Below are positions 33,550 through 43,982 of a DNA stretch of 64,000 bases, piece by piece (positions within the stretch are counted from its first letter, which is position 1; the number at the start of each line of letters is the position of its first letter). The notes under the pieces are model-generated. The model saw nothing but the letters and a program-made list of their open reading frames with translations, had not been told where the DNA came from and ran no database searches. The DNA is taken from contig JABMLP010000018.1 of the NCBI GenBank assembly GCA_013176395.1, forward strand, positions 558,001-622,000. Reading direction: 5' to 3'. The DNA is from Venturia oleaginea. Taxonomy: Eukaryota > Ascomycota > Dothideomycetes > Venturiales > Venturiaceae. The position numbers were made by a program, and so were the translations under genes.

Positions 33550-34098
33550 ACCCCACTACGACACAACTTCCCTTCCTAACTACCCCCAGAAATCTCCCAC
33601 GACATACCCCAAACAGACATCTCCATAGAAACCCCACCCTTCGCAACCATACTCATCTACCCAAACGGAACGATAGTCAACCATTCACAACCCCCGCCCA
33701 CACAATCCTACTAATCCACCTAAAGAACCACAAAAACTGGGTCATCGACGCCGCCAACGCCCAATTCGGTTTCCAAAACACCCTCAGATGTCGGGATCTG
33801 GGGAAGATGGACATGTTTGAGGCTACGAAGACGGGGGATGTGGATTTTTTCCTGACGATGCCTTTTATGGAGAAGTTTCGCGAGAAGTTGGTGTTGGAGC
33901 GGGATGCGCGTCTTTGCTTTGCGGGGATTTTCAGGGGGGAGATTGATCGGGCGGGTTTTGGTAGGAAGATGCTTTTGGGTATGGTGGATGAGTTTGAGCG
34001 GAAAGTTATGTCGTTTGTTGGGAAGGGGAAGGTTTGTATATTGGAGTTTGTGGGGGGAGTTATGCTGTTGGCAGTGTGGTGTATCGATGCGGGCTGAC
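33550..34098 (+). pseudogene. Second fragmentary copy of the zinc-finger family
   Basis: Begins with short frames (ISHDIPQTDISIETPPF) and shifts into a long one containing HLKNHKNWVIDAANAQFGF, which corresponds to the LKSGENWVIDF element of the intact gene at 34653 and to KEQWIIDFVGCQYGYED in the copy at 31.6 kb. It continues through MPFMEKFREKLVLERDARL and MLLGMVDEFERKVMSFVGKGK. No zinc finger is present at the expected position upstream. An intron could account for one frame change, but a stop in the first part and the absent N-terminus argue for a fragment. Confidence 0.5.
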
Positions 34099-34652
34099 AG
34101 AGGAACAGGTTGAGTTGAGATAAGATACTCAATGTGTTAGCGATGGCGATAGGATTCTGGCGATGTATGAGAATTGGGTCGCCGGGAAAGCTTGAGCACA
34201 TTCAAATGATTTGGAGACTCTCAAAAGATTTCCATCGCCCGAAGGTTGGGTCTTCGATACAAGCATTGTGACGCGGCATTTGGACGAGGGAGAGCATGAT
34301 TACCTGGTGAAAGAAAAGTAGCAAACACATTCATGGCATTGCAACTGGTGAAGATACAGTGACCGGTTCGTCCACATCCTGGGCAACACTATCGTCCACC
34401 TAAACTACACCAAGAGTGTTGGCCATGTATCAGTAAAATCCGGTCAACTAGAAGTGACCCGGCTTCTCTAAACAGCCACTCTCTGAGTCTCAATCAGTCA
34501 CTTACCCTTCTCTCACTTCTCTAATAAGACTAACCAGCTTATCCTCTTCATGACTAACCCATCTAGGTTTCAATTCTAAACCTACTTGCACTTCCATACC
34601 ACGACTTGCACTAATCAACAACATCACCGCCTATTTACCTCCCCCGAAAACC

Positions 34653-35621
34653 ATGCCAGCATGCGACAACACAACTTGCGACAACGAAGCCACATTTTAC
34701 TGCTCCGCTTGCTCAGACGCCCCAGCCTACGATCACCCTCAAAAGGCAATCTACTACTGCAATGAAGGCTGTCAAAGCGCTCACTGGCCAAAACACCAAT
34801 TTCACTGCAAAGTCCGACAGCAGCGTAAGAAACTTCTAAGAGTCGCCATCCTACTTCATGCTATGGTCGAAGCTTATGAAGAAAGCGTGTTGGAGTTTGA
34901 GGTGAAGAAGATTGAGCTGCGAGAGGGCGATGATCCAGCGGAACTGTATGATGCTACATTCGAACTGGGCGCGTTTGGAGATTCATACAGTCTTCCAATG
35001 TCGTTGTTCTGCTCTATATATCATCAGTTGTTGCGAGGTGTGTATGTCTTCGTTCAAATTTTAGGGATGCAGAAAAATCTTACTTTCATAGTTTTAGCTA
35101 CTACCTTCTCGATTATTCAGTCGACCGTCGGATCCTCTTCAACATCGAATAGAGTCAATTCACGACTCGAGCTGCCGAAGCTAGGACCCTATTCCGAGCG
35201 ACGCCACGAAGTCCTGATGATCACCCTCAAATCAGGCGAAAACTGGGTCATCGATTTTAATAAGAAAGTCTTGATTCCCATGGTCGCTTTTCTAAGAGAA
35301 AACGAGTGTCGAGATGTCCAATCCCGAGTTCTCGATTTTGGTTCCACCAGTTCTAATGATGCGGACGATGACACAGTCTCAGAGGATGAGGACAAGGCAG
35401 AAATGGAGCTGGAGTCGATGCCCAGTCACAGTCCTCAGAACTGGTTTGCCAAATACATCAAATTGAGAATTGAAGGCAATCGGACGTTTCGGAAGAAGCT
35501 GATTGCTGGCTCTGTCAAAACTTTTCAAAACATGGTTGATGAACTCCGAGGAAATGTGAAAGACCTCGTGACAGCGTGCTTGATAGGAACTGGCGAAAAG
35601 AAGCTGGGCCATGATGGATAG
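34653..35621 (+). CDS. MYND-like zinc-finger protein, fungal accessory family
   Basis: Open for 322 residues from the ATG at 34653. The N-terminal finger has the CxxxxC..YCSxC..YYCNxxCQxxHWxxHxxxC pattern (residues 4-51), the cysteine/histidine layout of MYND fingers, which usually mediate protein-protein contacts. A helical region follows (RKKLLRVAILLHAMVEAYEES), then the conserved WVIDF strand element, an acidic linker (DDDTVSEDEDKAEMELE) and a helical C-terminus. A 54-nt segment at about 35039-35092 has GT..AG ends, is in frame and lacks stops; splicing it would give 304 residues. Two decayed relatives lie upstream on the same strand. No signal peptide. The molecular role is unknown. Confidence 0.8.
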   Translation: MPACDNTTCDNEATFYCSACSDAPAYDHPQKAIYYCNEGCQSAHWPKHQFHCKVRQQRKKLLRVAILLHAMVEAYEESVLEFEVKKIELREGDDPAELYDATFELGAFGDSYSLPMSLFCSIYHQLLRGVYVFVQILGMQKNLTFIVLATTFSIIQSTVGSSSTSNRVNSRLELPKLGPYSERRHEVLMITLKSGENWVIDFNKKVLIPMVAFLRENECRDVQSRVLDFGSTSSNDADDDTVSEDEDKAEMELESMPSHSPQNWFAKYIKLRIEGNRTFRKKLIAGSVKTFQNMVDELRGNVKDLVTACLIGTGEKKLGHDG

Positions 35622-36103
35622 AGTAGTTCACGTGCTGCGATTCTGCTCGTACATCTCGGCGGCGGCGAATGTTTGACGATGATACCTGGTGTCCAGGATG
35701 CGAGGGATGCTTGTGAAGATACGGATCTACAAGCACAAGATACAGGAAGATAAGTCTGGATGAAACATTTGAGACCCGATCGAAAAAGTGAGCCGTTTTG
35801 GATTTACATTGAGAGCGAGAACTTACATTATATAATTGGAGTTCCAGATGCATGGTAAAGATTGGATGTCGTAGAGGAGCACTGTCATTCGGTTAGACGG
35901 AGAATCTTCCCTATCTATGGGATTTCGTTATCGCCGTGAAAGTCCCGAGATTTGCAGTGTGGCGGGCAGTAAAATTGCGGTAGGCGTCATGTCGAGTATT
36001 GAGCTCCAACTTCATCCTGAGAATCCCTTCACCCAGTTCCAAATTCGCTCACACACAGCACCGGAAGATTGCCCCAGAACAAAGTAAACAAACATCCAAC
36101 AAA

Positions 36104-37665
36104 ATGGCTTCTCTCGCCGTCCAACCCACCCATCCCATCAATTTCGAGGACGAAATGATGGCTCTTACTCTCCAGCTCGAAGAGATAAACTGCCAGCCTA
36201 CAATTCAGAAAGGGAAGTATAAAGCCAATAGTCCACCTGATATGGAACTGGCTTTCCGTACCTTTCAAAGGGAGGTCCAGATGCACATTCAATTCTTGAA
36301 TGATCTCAATCTCGCGCATAGCATTGCACGTGCGGTCGACACCGACGCTCAGGCGATTGCTGCGTGTGTTCAAGACGAAGGCCGTGAAGAACGAGATAGA
36401 CGATTGGCATTGCAGATTAGTGGCCATAACCCAGATGATGCCCCTCCACCATATGCAGAGGTGGGGGCTGCCCCATCTGTCCAAGGCGATGATGAGGTAA
36501 TTTGGTTCCCTTGAATGCCAGTGTTTTGACTTACAAACTCCGTAGCACGTCCCCCGCCTTTATGCCAAGTTGCAAAGGGAAGCACTCAAGCAACCATTTC
36601 CTGTCGTTTGGGAGGATGATCAAGTAAGATAATTACCTAGAGCTACGTGGTCATGGGAGCGGCACTAATGATCACAGAAAAGTGTTGCAGGACCTTCGAG
36701 GTCCTATGCTGATCGACAGCTTGAAGCTTTTGAGAAGCTCGCGGTCTGCGATGCTCAGTGCATTGCTTGCGATGATGACCTTCGAGCTGCGGAGGTTATA
36801 CGTACTCCATGTGGGTGCGTATACTGCAAGAGTTGCTTGAAAAAAGTCTTCTTGAACGCAACCAAAGACGAACAGTTATTCCCTCCTCGCTGCTGCAGAG
36901 AACCAATACCACTCGAGCTCGTCGCCCCGTACATGTCTGCGGACGAATTAGTTCTATTCAGAAACAAAAAAATTGAGTACACAACTCAGAATAGGACTTA
37001 CTGCAGCAATCCGCATTGCGGAGAATTTGTGAACCCGAATCAAGTAGTAAATGGAGAGCGCGCCAATTGCCTCCAATGTGGGTCCGCAACCTGTGTCCAT
37101 TGCAAGCAAGCTTTCCACGACGGGGACTGCCCAAAAGACGAAGCAATGCAGACCACGCTAGCTTTGGCTCGAGAATTGGGATGGCAACGTTGTTTCAACT
37201 GCCAACGAATGGTGGGACTGTATACCGGATGCAATCACATAACGTATGTCATGCCACTTCCCAACGTGAAACGACCAGTGTTAACGTAGAAATAATAGCT
37301 GCAAATGTAAGACGGAATTTTGCTACGTATGTGCTGGGCAATGGTATAGACGCAACACACGAGTTAGGAATTGTTCTTGTCCTATTTGGGACGAGCGAAA
37401 TTTGGTAGAAAGAGCTGAAGAGGTTGTTGACAGAGAGGCTAACCAGCCATTGGAACCTCAAGTACGTCAAATCCGGGTGCTCGAAATGAGACAAGAGTTG
37501 CTCGACCAGCACGAGTGCAATCATCCAGGCAAATTTGAGAAGGTTATGGGGGGAATAAAGCTTGCTCGTTGCGAATTCTGCGATACCCCGCACAAGAAGT
37601 TCCTTCTTCGATGCCGCCGTTGTCATCTTCAACTTTGCCAGGACTGCCGCTGCAACCGCATCTGA
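36104..37665 (+). CDS. RBR-type E3 ubiquitin ligase (RING1-IBR-RING2)
   Basis: Four exons. Exon 1 begins MASLAVQPTHP and ends at GDDE (about 36495); exons 2 and 3 follow short introns; the last intron (about 37242-37296) splits RING2. RING1: CIACDDDL..TPCGCVYCKSCL..PPRCC. IBR: YCSNPHCGEF..CLQCGSATCVHCKQAFHDGDC. RING2: RCFNCQRMVGLYTGCNHITCKCKTEFCYVCAGQW, where the Cys of GCNHI is the predicted catalytic residue that accepts ubiquitin. A further Cys-rich motif closes the protein (RCEFCDTPHKKFLLRCRRCHLQLCQDC). RBR ligases transfer ubiquitin from an E2 via a thioester. Filamentous ascomycetes carry many such genes of unknown targets. It neighbours the zinc-finger family on the same strand. Confidence 0.9.
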
Positions 37666-38179
37666 TGGGAGACAGATCTTGCAGTGCGCTAGATACGAAG
37701 ATTGTGTTCTCTCTTTGCTGAGGGAATGAGAGAGGGATGGTGGAAGAGGATTTAAGCTAGAACCACACTCCTTTGCCAACTTAGTTTCGATATTGGTTCA
37801 GCTCCTTTCGTACGCGAGCGTAGTGATATTCGTGCCGGAGTATGCGTGGTCGACGAATCGTCGGTCTACCAACTAAAGCCCGCTTTCGAAGAAAACATCC
37901 TTGAGACGGTGTCACTCTTCAGTAAAGAACATAACTAAAGGACGGAGGCGATTGTTTCCGACTGAGGGACGAATGGCAGGAAGTTGTAAGAGTGTGGACT
38001 GAAGAGAAGAAGAAGGATTCAGGTGAGATTCAGATTTGCTCTGAAATCCAAGACAGGGAGCATGACTCGTGTGGTGACACTACTACTAGTACCTTCTTCC
38101 CTCCCCCTCCAATCATTCATCTATCCAACAACAAATCCATCCTTCTTCTATTCAACGTCTATCTACTTAGTATTCCGCC
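37666..38179. other. Intergenic; promoter of alpha/beta hydrolase
   Basis: About 0.5 kb with no supported gene. The final 80 bases are pyrimidine-rich on the plus strand (cttcttccctccccctcc), a common core-promoter feature in ascomycetes. Confidence 0.5.
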
Positions 38180-39010
38180 ATGGATCCTGGATCCCGCTTG
38201 TATGCACACGATATTGGCAAAGGAGTTCCCGTGCTGCTCATTCACGGCTGGGGCGTGGACGGGAAAGCCGAGGAGCTGGACTTGGAGCCAGTCTTCGCCA
38301 AAACTCCTGGATTCCGTCGCATCTACGTGGATCTTCCGGGCATGGGAAGAACACCTGCGAACAAGGTTAGCAATCTGGACGATATGCTTCTTTGCCTGTG
38401 TCAGTTCATCGATACTCGGCTTGGGAAGTCGAGATTCTTACTCGCTGGGACCTCGTGTGGCGCCTATTTTGCTCGCGTGCTTGCTCAAAAATACGATGAA
38501 CAAGTGGATGGTTTACTGTTGCGTGTGCCAGTCATCGAACCGAACAACGAATTGCGAGATCTCGATGTTTTCCAACCATTGGTTTCCAATGAGGAACTCA
38601 TATCGAGCTTACCAAGCAAGGACAAGGCACTTCTCAGAGAGGTCCATATTCAGACAACTGCGTATATCAAGTCGCTCAAAGCAAAATGGGATGTCATAAT
38701 TTCTGCATCGAAATTAGCTGACAAAAAAGCGTTGGGTCCCATCCGGGCAGATCCAAAACGTTACCAGCTTTCTCTTGCTTCAAACGGTACACAATCCAAA
38801 TTTTATGCACCCACACTCATCATCTGCGGCCGACAGGATGGGGTCGTAGGCTATCGAGATAGCCTTCGTCTACTGGAGCTCTACCCTCGATCGACCTATG
38901 CCGTTTTAGACCGCGGTATACACGAGCTTCCAGTGGACGAAAATGGCCTGTTTGGAGAGCTTGTCCGCGATTGGTTGACTCGAGTCACAGAGTGGCAGTT
39001 GCACAGGTAG
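38180..39010 (+). CDS. Alpha/beta hydrolase
   Basis: A single exon, 276 residues. The fold's markers are in order: oxyanion-loop VLLIHGWGVDG near residue 20, DLPGMGRTPAN, nucleophile elbow AGTSCGAYFA (GxSxG, Ser near 94), acid residue in CGRQDGVVGY and catalytic His in RGIHELPVDE near the C-terminus. No signal peptide, so intracellular. Such proteins hydrolyse esters, epoxides or lactones; the substrate cannot be told from the sequence. The HGW rather than HGF/HGN variant at the oxyanion loop is common in fungal lineage-specific members. Confidence 0.9.
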   Translation: MDPGSRLYAHDIGKGVPVLLIHGWGVDGKAEELDLEPVFAKTPGFRRIYVDLPGMGRTPANKVSNLDDMLLCLCQFIDTRLGKSRFLLAGTSCGAYFARVLAQKYDEQVDGLLLRVPVIEPNNELRDLDVFQPLVSNEELISSLPSKDKALLREVHIQTTAYIKSLKAKWDVIISASKLADKKALGPIRADPKRYQLSLASNGTQSKFYAPTLIICGRQDGVVGYRDSLRLLELYPRSTYAVLDRGIHELPVDENGLFGELVRDWLTRVTEWQLHR

Positions 39011-39105
39011 AGACCAATATCTCGATTGTCCGCCAATGAAAAGTCGATATCAATTAACTTTAATTTTGATCACCATGACGGCATTCGTACCACAATGACA
39101 TTCCT

Positions 39106-39557
39106 CTACTTCTTTGCAGGGTTGCTTGGACCATCCACTGCTTTCTCAACAGTACCTGCAATGCCATCCTTGCCGGCATCGAATTGAGAACCGATTGCTC
39201 CGTCTTTCGAAAAGGCGCCTCCAATCTTTTCGCCAATTTGTCCAATATTTCCATCCGCTGCAGATATCTTGTTAGCCTCCAAACTCACTTAGTAAAACTT
39301 CCATGTGACGTACGGTTGAATTGTTTCCCGATAGCTCCACCAGAAGAAAGGACGCTTGGATCCTATAATCGCGTCAGTTGGAAGAAAAGACATTCAAGGG
39401 GGAAATAAATTACCGATGGGCTTGAGTCCTTCTTTTGGCCTGCTTCCTGGGCTGCTTCGTGTGCTTTCTGAGCAGCAGTACGGGTGTCGGCCATTTTTCG
39501 TATCGAGATGAACGGGACTCTCGACGAGACTAATGATCTGGAGGCAGTTCGGAGCAT
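39106..39557 (-). CDS. Small conserved fungal protein, possibly mitochondrial
   Basis: Three exons (39557-39414, 39362-39314, 39257-39106) encode 114 residues with consistent phases. The N-terminus (MLRTASRSLVSSRVPFISIRK) is Arg/Ser-rich and amphipathic, like a mitochondrial presequence, and is followed by MADTRTAAQKAHEAAQEAG. The rest is made of Gly-rich imperfect repeats (GGAIGKQFNPDGNIGQIGEKIGG, FSKDGAIGSQFDAGKDGIAG). An alternative start at the second Met (39495) would remove the presequence. This type of short KDGxIGxQF protein is conserved in ascomycetes without a known role, as I recall it. Confidence 0.7.
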
Positions 39558-39597
39558 GATGAAGGCTGAGATTCGGGCAAGATTTGTGTGGCTGAGG

Positions 39598-39645
39598 TGT
39601 TGTTGTTATTGTTGCTGTTGTTGTTGTTATTGTTGTTGTTGTTGA
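39598..39645. repeat. TTG trinucleotide microsatellite
   Basis: About sixteen TTG-like units with occasional ATT or CTG interruptions, 40-90 bases upstream of the start codon of the small minus-strand gene, so inside its promoter or leader. Confidence 0.9.
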
Positions 39646-39717
39646 GGGCTTGAGAAAGAAGAAGCGAATGAATAAATACAGAATGATTGGTACCTTGATG
39701 CCATCATCGAACGCCAT

Positions 39718-41082
39718 TATGACCAGTTGACTACGACAGAGAGGCTGGAATAAGTCCCGTGACTAGGCTAGCCTTTTTGAGAAGAGGTGGCTGAGAGTTG
39801 AAGAAGTTCCGTCTACAACCCCCTCGCTTTCTCCAACTCAAACACTCTCCTACCAACGAGCCCATCTCCAAGCTTTTACAAACACAGGGCGTCCAAAGCC
39901 AAGCATCTTATCATTCCGTTTCATTACCCCGGACTCGACTTTCAGCTCCTATTCGCATGTGCTCGTCGTCGCACCATATCCCAAGCTCAACTGCAGAGTC
40001 ATGTAGCATTCTTTCCTGCTTCCACCTCCAGCTCTCGACCTGATTCACAACCAATTCGAGAAAGCAGAATCTATCCAGAGCGCGATGCTTGATGCGACAG
40101 CGGCCAGTTCTCCGTGGCGATGCCTGAAGAATCCAACAGAGAAACGACACATGCTCTTCACAGATCACTTCCAAGAATCTGTGAAACGATAGCCACGAAT
40201 GGCTATTTCCTGTGCATAGCTAATGAAATGGGGACCTCGTCTCCCGTCTAAATCCAAAGGCTAGATGCACGGAGCTGCACTGCTGACTTGCTTTTATTTC
40301 GGCAGGATCGCGTACTCTTGTAACCATGTTTCAAATACTGCCGCTCTCTAGCCAGATCCGAAAATAGTACCTAGCTGACATCGACAGCGCAGGCACTCAA
40401 CTTTCTCTCGTGTATCTCAAATGACTAACGTCCTCTGTCCGTTCAACAACAATAACAAAGACCATAACGCCTCAAACATGAGGCTTTATCTGTGGCTGCT
40501 TGGAAAGCTTAACTTCTGCCAATCTTTTCAGCCGTTCAGCCTCTTAGAACACCTTTGTCCTTTTCCTGCCTTCTCCAGTCTTCACTATCAAGTTTCGAAA
40601 TATTTCGAAACAGAGCATATTGATTCACCTCGAAAGCTCCACCAGTGAGGCGAGCATTGCAGCGCCACAATTTCACCACATCCGTCTCAACTACTTTCTC
40701 TTGGCAGTTCTGGTAGATCTTGCTAACAATTTTGATTCAAAACTCGGTCTTCTGCAGTGTCGTGGGCTGAAAGAGGCGCTGACAATCAGGACTGGACAGC
40801 TTCCAGATCTATGTTTATGCTTGTAGAGTTGTGGAAATGAACCAACGAAACATCTGCAAGCACCAAAACGTTTCTTCAAAATATCCGGACTCGATGTAGG
40901 CTGGAGGGGGCGTTTGTGAAGAGGTAGTACATCCGGAGGAGTATTTAGAAGATGGCCTTTCGCATCCATTTTCGAGCATCAGTTTCTTCCTTTGTCTTTC
41001 GCTTCACCATTCGTTATAATCATTCGTTCTTGACTCCTAATTGTTCAGCTTCCAATCATTATCATACCCTTCATTATCAACC
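39718..41082. other. Intergenic region upstream of the peroxidase
   Basis: Several open frames on both strands (for example 39911-40174 minus) have no ATG in good context and no known motif. The last 100 bases are the C/T-rich leader of the peroxidase gene. Confidence 0.45.
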
Positions 41083-42258
41083 ATGCTTCTCATTAATTCC
41101 ATCACTGCTCTTGCTTTCGTAGCCTCGGCTCAAGCAAGTCTGTTTTCTTCTATTTTAGCTCCGCGAGCTGCTTCTTGCCCTGCTGTCTGGACCACCATCT
41201 CCGGAGAGCTCACTAAACTCTTCGTTACCAACCTTCAATGCAACAACAATGCTCGCGCCGCCATTCGAGCTGTTTTCCACGACTGCTTTCCACAGGGTAG
41301 GTAACTAGTATGCTATAAGCTTGCCACTCACTAATAACATACTATAGGTGGATGCGACGGCTCTTTGGCCCTGTTCGCTGACGAGCTTGCACGCCCTGAG
41401 AATAGTCCGATGACTGCGACCATGAACTCGCTGAAAGATTTAGCTGTAAAATATAAGGTCGGCGTAGCCGATATGCTCATGTTCGCTGGATGTATGTTAA
41501 CTATCTCAGCAAGTAAAGAAACTGTACTGACAAAGTCAACAGCACACGCAGTAGTTAGCTGCCCTGGAGGCCCAACCACCAAAACAGTAAAATTGCCTTA
41601 TCTTGCTCATCTCGACAATTACTGACACCTAGACAGTATATCGGGCGGAAGGATGCAACAGCTGCAGCACCCCCAGACCAACTTCCACCTCCCGACGTGA
41701 CTGCCGCGAAGGCTAAAGCTCGTTTCGCCGCCGCTGGGTTTTCTGCCAAAGAACTTGCCGCGCTTATTGGGTCGCACACCGCTGCGCGTCAGTTCACCGT
41801 CGATACTACTAAGGCCGGTACTCAAGTCGATTCAACCCCTGGTATCTGGGTATACACTCCTACTCCCTCATCGTCCGAAAACATGCTGACGAGCCATTCA
41901 GGATATCATGTACTACCTCCAACTAGTCACAAAGACCTTACCTTTCACCTTTGGCGCTGACAAGAATCTGCTCGCTGACTCTGAAACCGGTCCTATCATG
42001 AAGTCGTTCGCTGTTAGTAAGAAAAGCTGGGACGCAGCTTTTGCTCCGGCGTAAGTCGTGTCTCCAATTTCAATTTCGCTGTTCGAATATATCTAACGAG
42101 CTTATAGTATGGCTAAAATGGAGGTTCTTGGTGCTCCGTTTACTCAAATCGATTGTACCGGGGCCCTTCCGAGGTCGTTGTTGAAGCGCTCTGCTACGCA
42201 ACATTTTGGGCGCTCTATTATCAATTCGTTGACTATGGGGAGGATCGCTGCTGATTAA
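41083..42258 (+). CDS. Secreted class II-type haem peroxidase (generic, no Mn site)
   Basis: Six exons. A signal peptide (MLLINSITALAFVASAQA) leads into the mature enzyme. Distal haem pocket: AAIRAVFHDCF with the catalytic Arg and His. Ca-binding segment GGCDGSLALF. Proximal His in LIGSHTAARQF, preceded by GRKDATAAAPP and followed by the C-terminal IDCTGALP. The positions seven and three residues before the distal Arg, Glu in manganese peroxidases, are Asn and Ala here, so the Mn site is absent. Class II peroxidases oxidise phenolics or lignin-like substrates with H2O2 outside the cell. Ascomycete members are mostly generic and of unclear substrate. All introns keep frame (the third exon starts inside FAGSHAVVSC). 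The C-terminus ends IAAD. Confidence 0.88.
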
Positions 42259-42750
42259 TTGTCATGGGTGGTATAGACAAGAGCGGACGGTATGATGTTT
42301 TTAGAGTATTTAATGGAGACTTCATGTATGGCGTACGTTTAATTGGGAAAGAGGTATTGTCTGTTCGTCGCAGGGTACCATATTCAGTACTGTATAACTA
42401 ATTTCTTGACGTGTTGATATATTTGTGAGTTTGGGCCTTTGGGTGTTTAGATGTTAATTGCGCGCTTTTTGTTATTGGTTTTGGGCTGTTGGTTTGTTGT
42501 CCGCATAGGAAGAGTTGAGTGATAATTGAAATCCTGCTGGCAAGCATGAGCTTGAGAAAAGAGTGCGCAGAATTCATTGTGGACTTTAGTAACAACTGCA
42601 GTATATATCAAAATTCCGTTAGTATCTACTGGCTTAATTATATCACCAAAGAAATTCTGGATCAATTCTCCACAACCTTCGAGTCTTTCCAGATTCTTCG
42701 CCTAGAACTCCTCCATAATAGGAACAATAGACTCAAGACTCAACACCGCA

Positions 42751-43932
42751 ATGGCCAAATCCTTCGCCGCTTCTGCGCTCACCAAAGCAGCTATAAAAAT
42801 CGTGCATCGTCTGTCTATCCTGGCATCGAACCCTCCCGACCCGCTTTTCAGCACCAGGTAAAACCATCCCAATTAACGGAGGCGCTACATTAATGGATCT
42901 CGAAATATCCAACAACTTCGCCATCGCCAGTATAGCAAACATCGCTCTCCTTGAAAGAAATCAAGATATCCCCGACCAACTGCTTAGAAAACCCGGACCC
43001 TCCATCCGAAAATACAATTCTTCCCCACTTTCGTGGCCGATGTCGCCATCAAGTCCGCCATCTCCTACCTGTTCTCCTCATTACGGGAATAAAGAAACGG
43101 TGATGCATCGATCCTTATCCTCCCCACCGCCAACGGAGTGGATAGATAACATGTATCCGGGTTATGATTCTCAGAGTTTTTTTAGAGTTTTTTTTCAATT
43201 TTCGCTGTATACCACAATTATGGGGGTTGTTCTGTACTGGCCACTAGTCAGAAGATGCAAGGATGATGTCGAAGGTATTGATATTTCGGAAGATGGGATG
43301 GTATGGGATGATGCGATATTATTGGGTGCTTCTTTTATCGCGTGGTTGGTTAGTCCTGAGGCGGTGTTTTCGGATGGGATGGTGGGGAGATGGTGGGTAA
43401 TTAAGACGCGTGGGAGGATGCGTTGTTTGACGTTTGCTTTGAAGTTGCGGTTTGGGAAGTCGATTTGTGGTGGGAATTTGATCGGGGTTGGAGACGTGTT
43501 CGAGTGTAGAAAGAACTGGTGAGTATGGTAGGTATGCAGTAATGGAATTCGGACATGCTCAACCTATTGGTGGGAAAGAAAGAGTATCGCATTTTGAGCT
43601 GCTTGTACTCCTACCGACGGCCTTCATACATGACAATCCTGAAGCATGGATTCATCGCACCTGATGATGGAACCGACTACTTGCTCTCTCGTACACGGAT
43701 CGATGATTTCTGCCAAACTTGAGAATTCTTTCACCCAGAGACAATCCCCCACGAAGTCTTCCATACACAAAACCCATCTCCCCACCAAAATCACAAAGGC
43801 GAATACCTCGCCTCCCTCTTCCAAAACCGTGGTAGATCTCTAAAAACAAGCCCAACCGTCCCAACAACCAAAATAAGAGCAACAGCAACAAAAACCAACC
43901 GCAAAGGATCAAACGCAGCAGAAGGGCCAAAA
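42751..43932 (+). pseudogene. Unidentified, apparently decayed gene
   Basis: An ATG at about 42751 opens MAKSFAASALTKAAIKIVH..LFSTR, then the frame must shift by one to continue with KTIPINGGATLMDLEISNNF and IANIALLERNQDIPDQLL. Beyond 43020 the plausible sequence flips frame again (FVADVAIKSAISYLFSSL; ASILILPTANGVDR), and near 43620-43930 further pieces read FIHDNPEAWIHRT, DGTDYLLSRTRIDDF and FFHPETIPHEVF. Stops lie between. It may be a decayed gene or a gene with several introns I failed to place. No family is recognised; a SASPEA-like phrase (WLVSPEAVFSDG) is faintly like short-chain dehydrogenases, which I do not rely on. Confidence 0.3.
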
Positions 43933-43982
43933 ATACCATGATAACCTTGCAATCGCAAATCGCGCGATGGGCTGGAAGGATC

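Noticed and set aside
39598..39645. TTG repeat as a coding polyleucine or telomere-like element
   Set aside because: No frame through it is a plausible gene and it lacks telomeric TTAGGG units.
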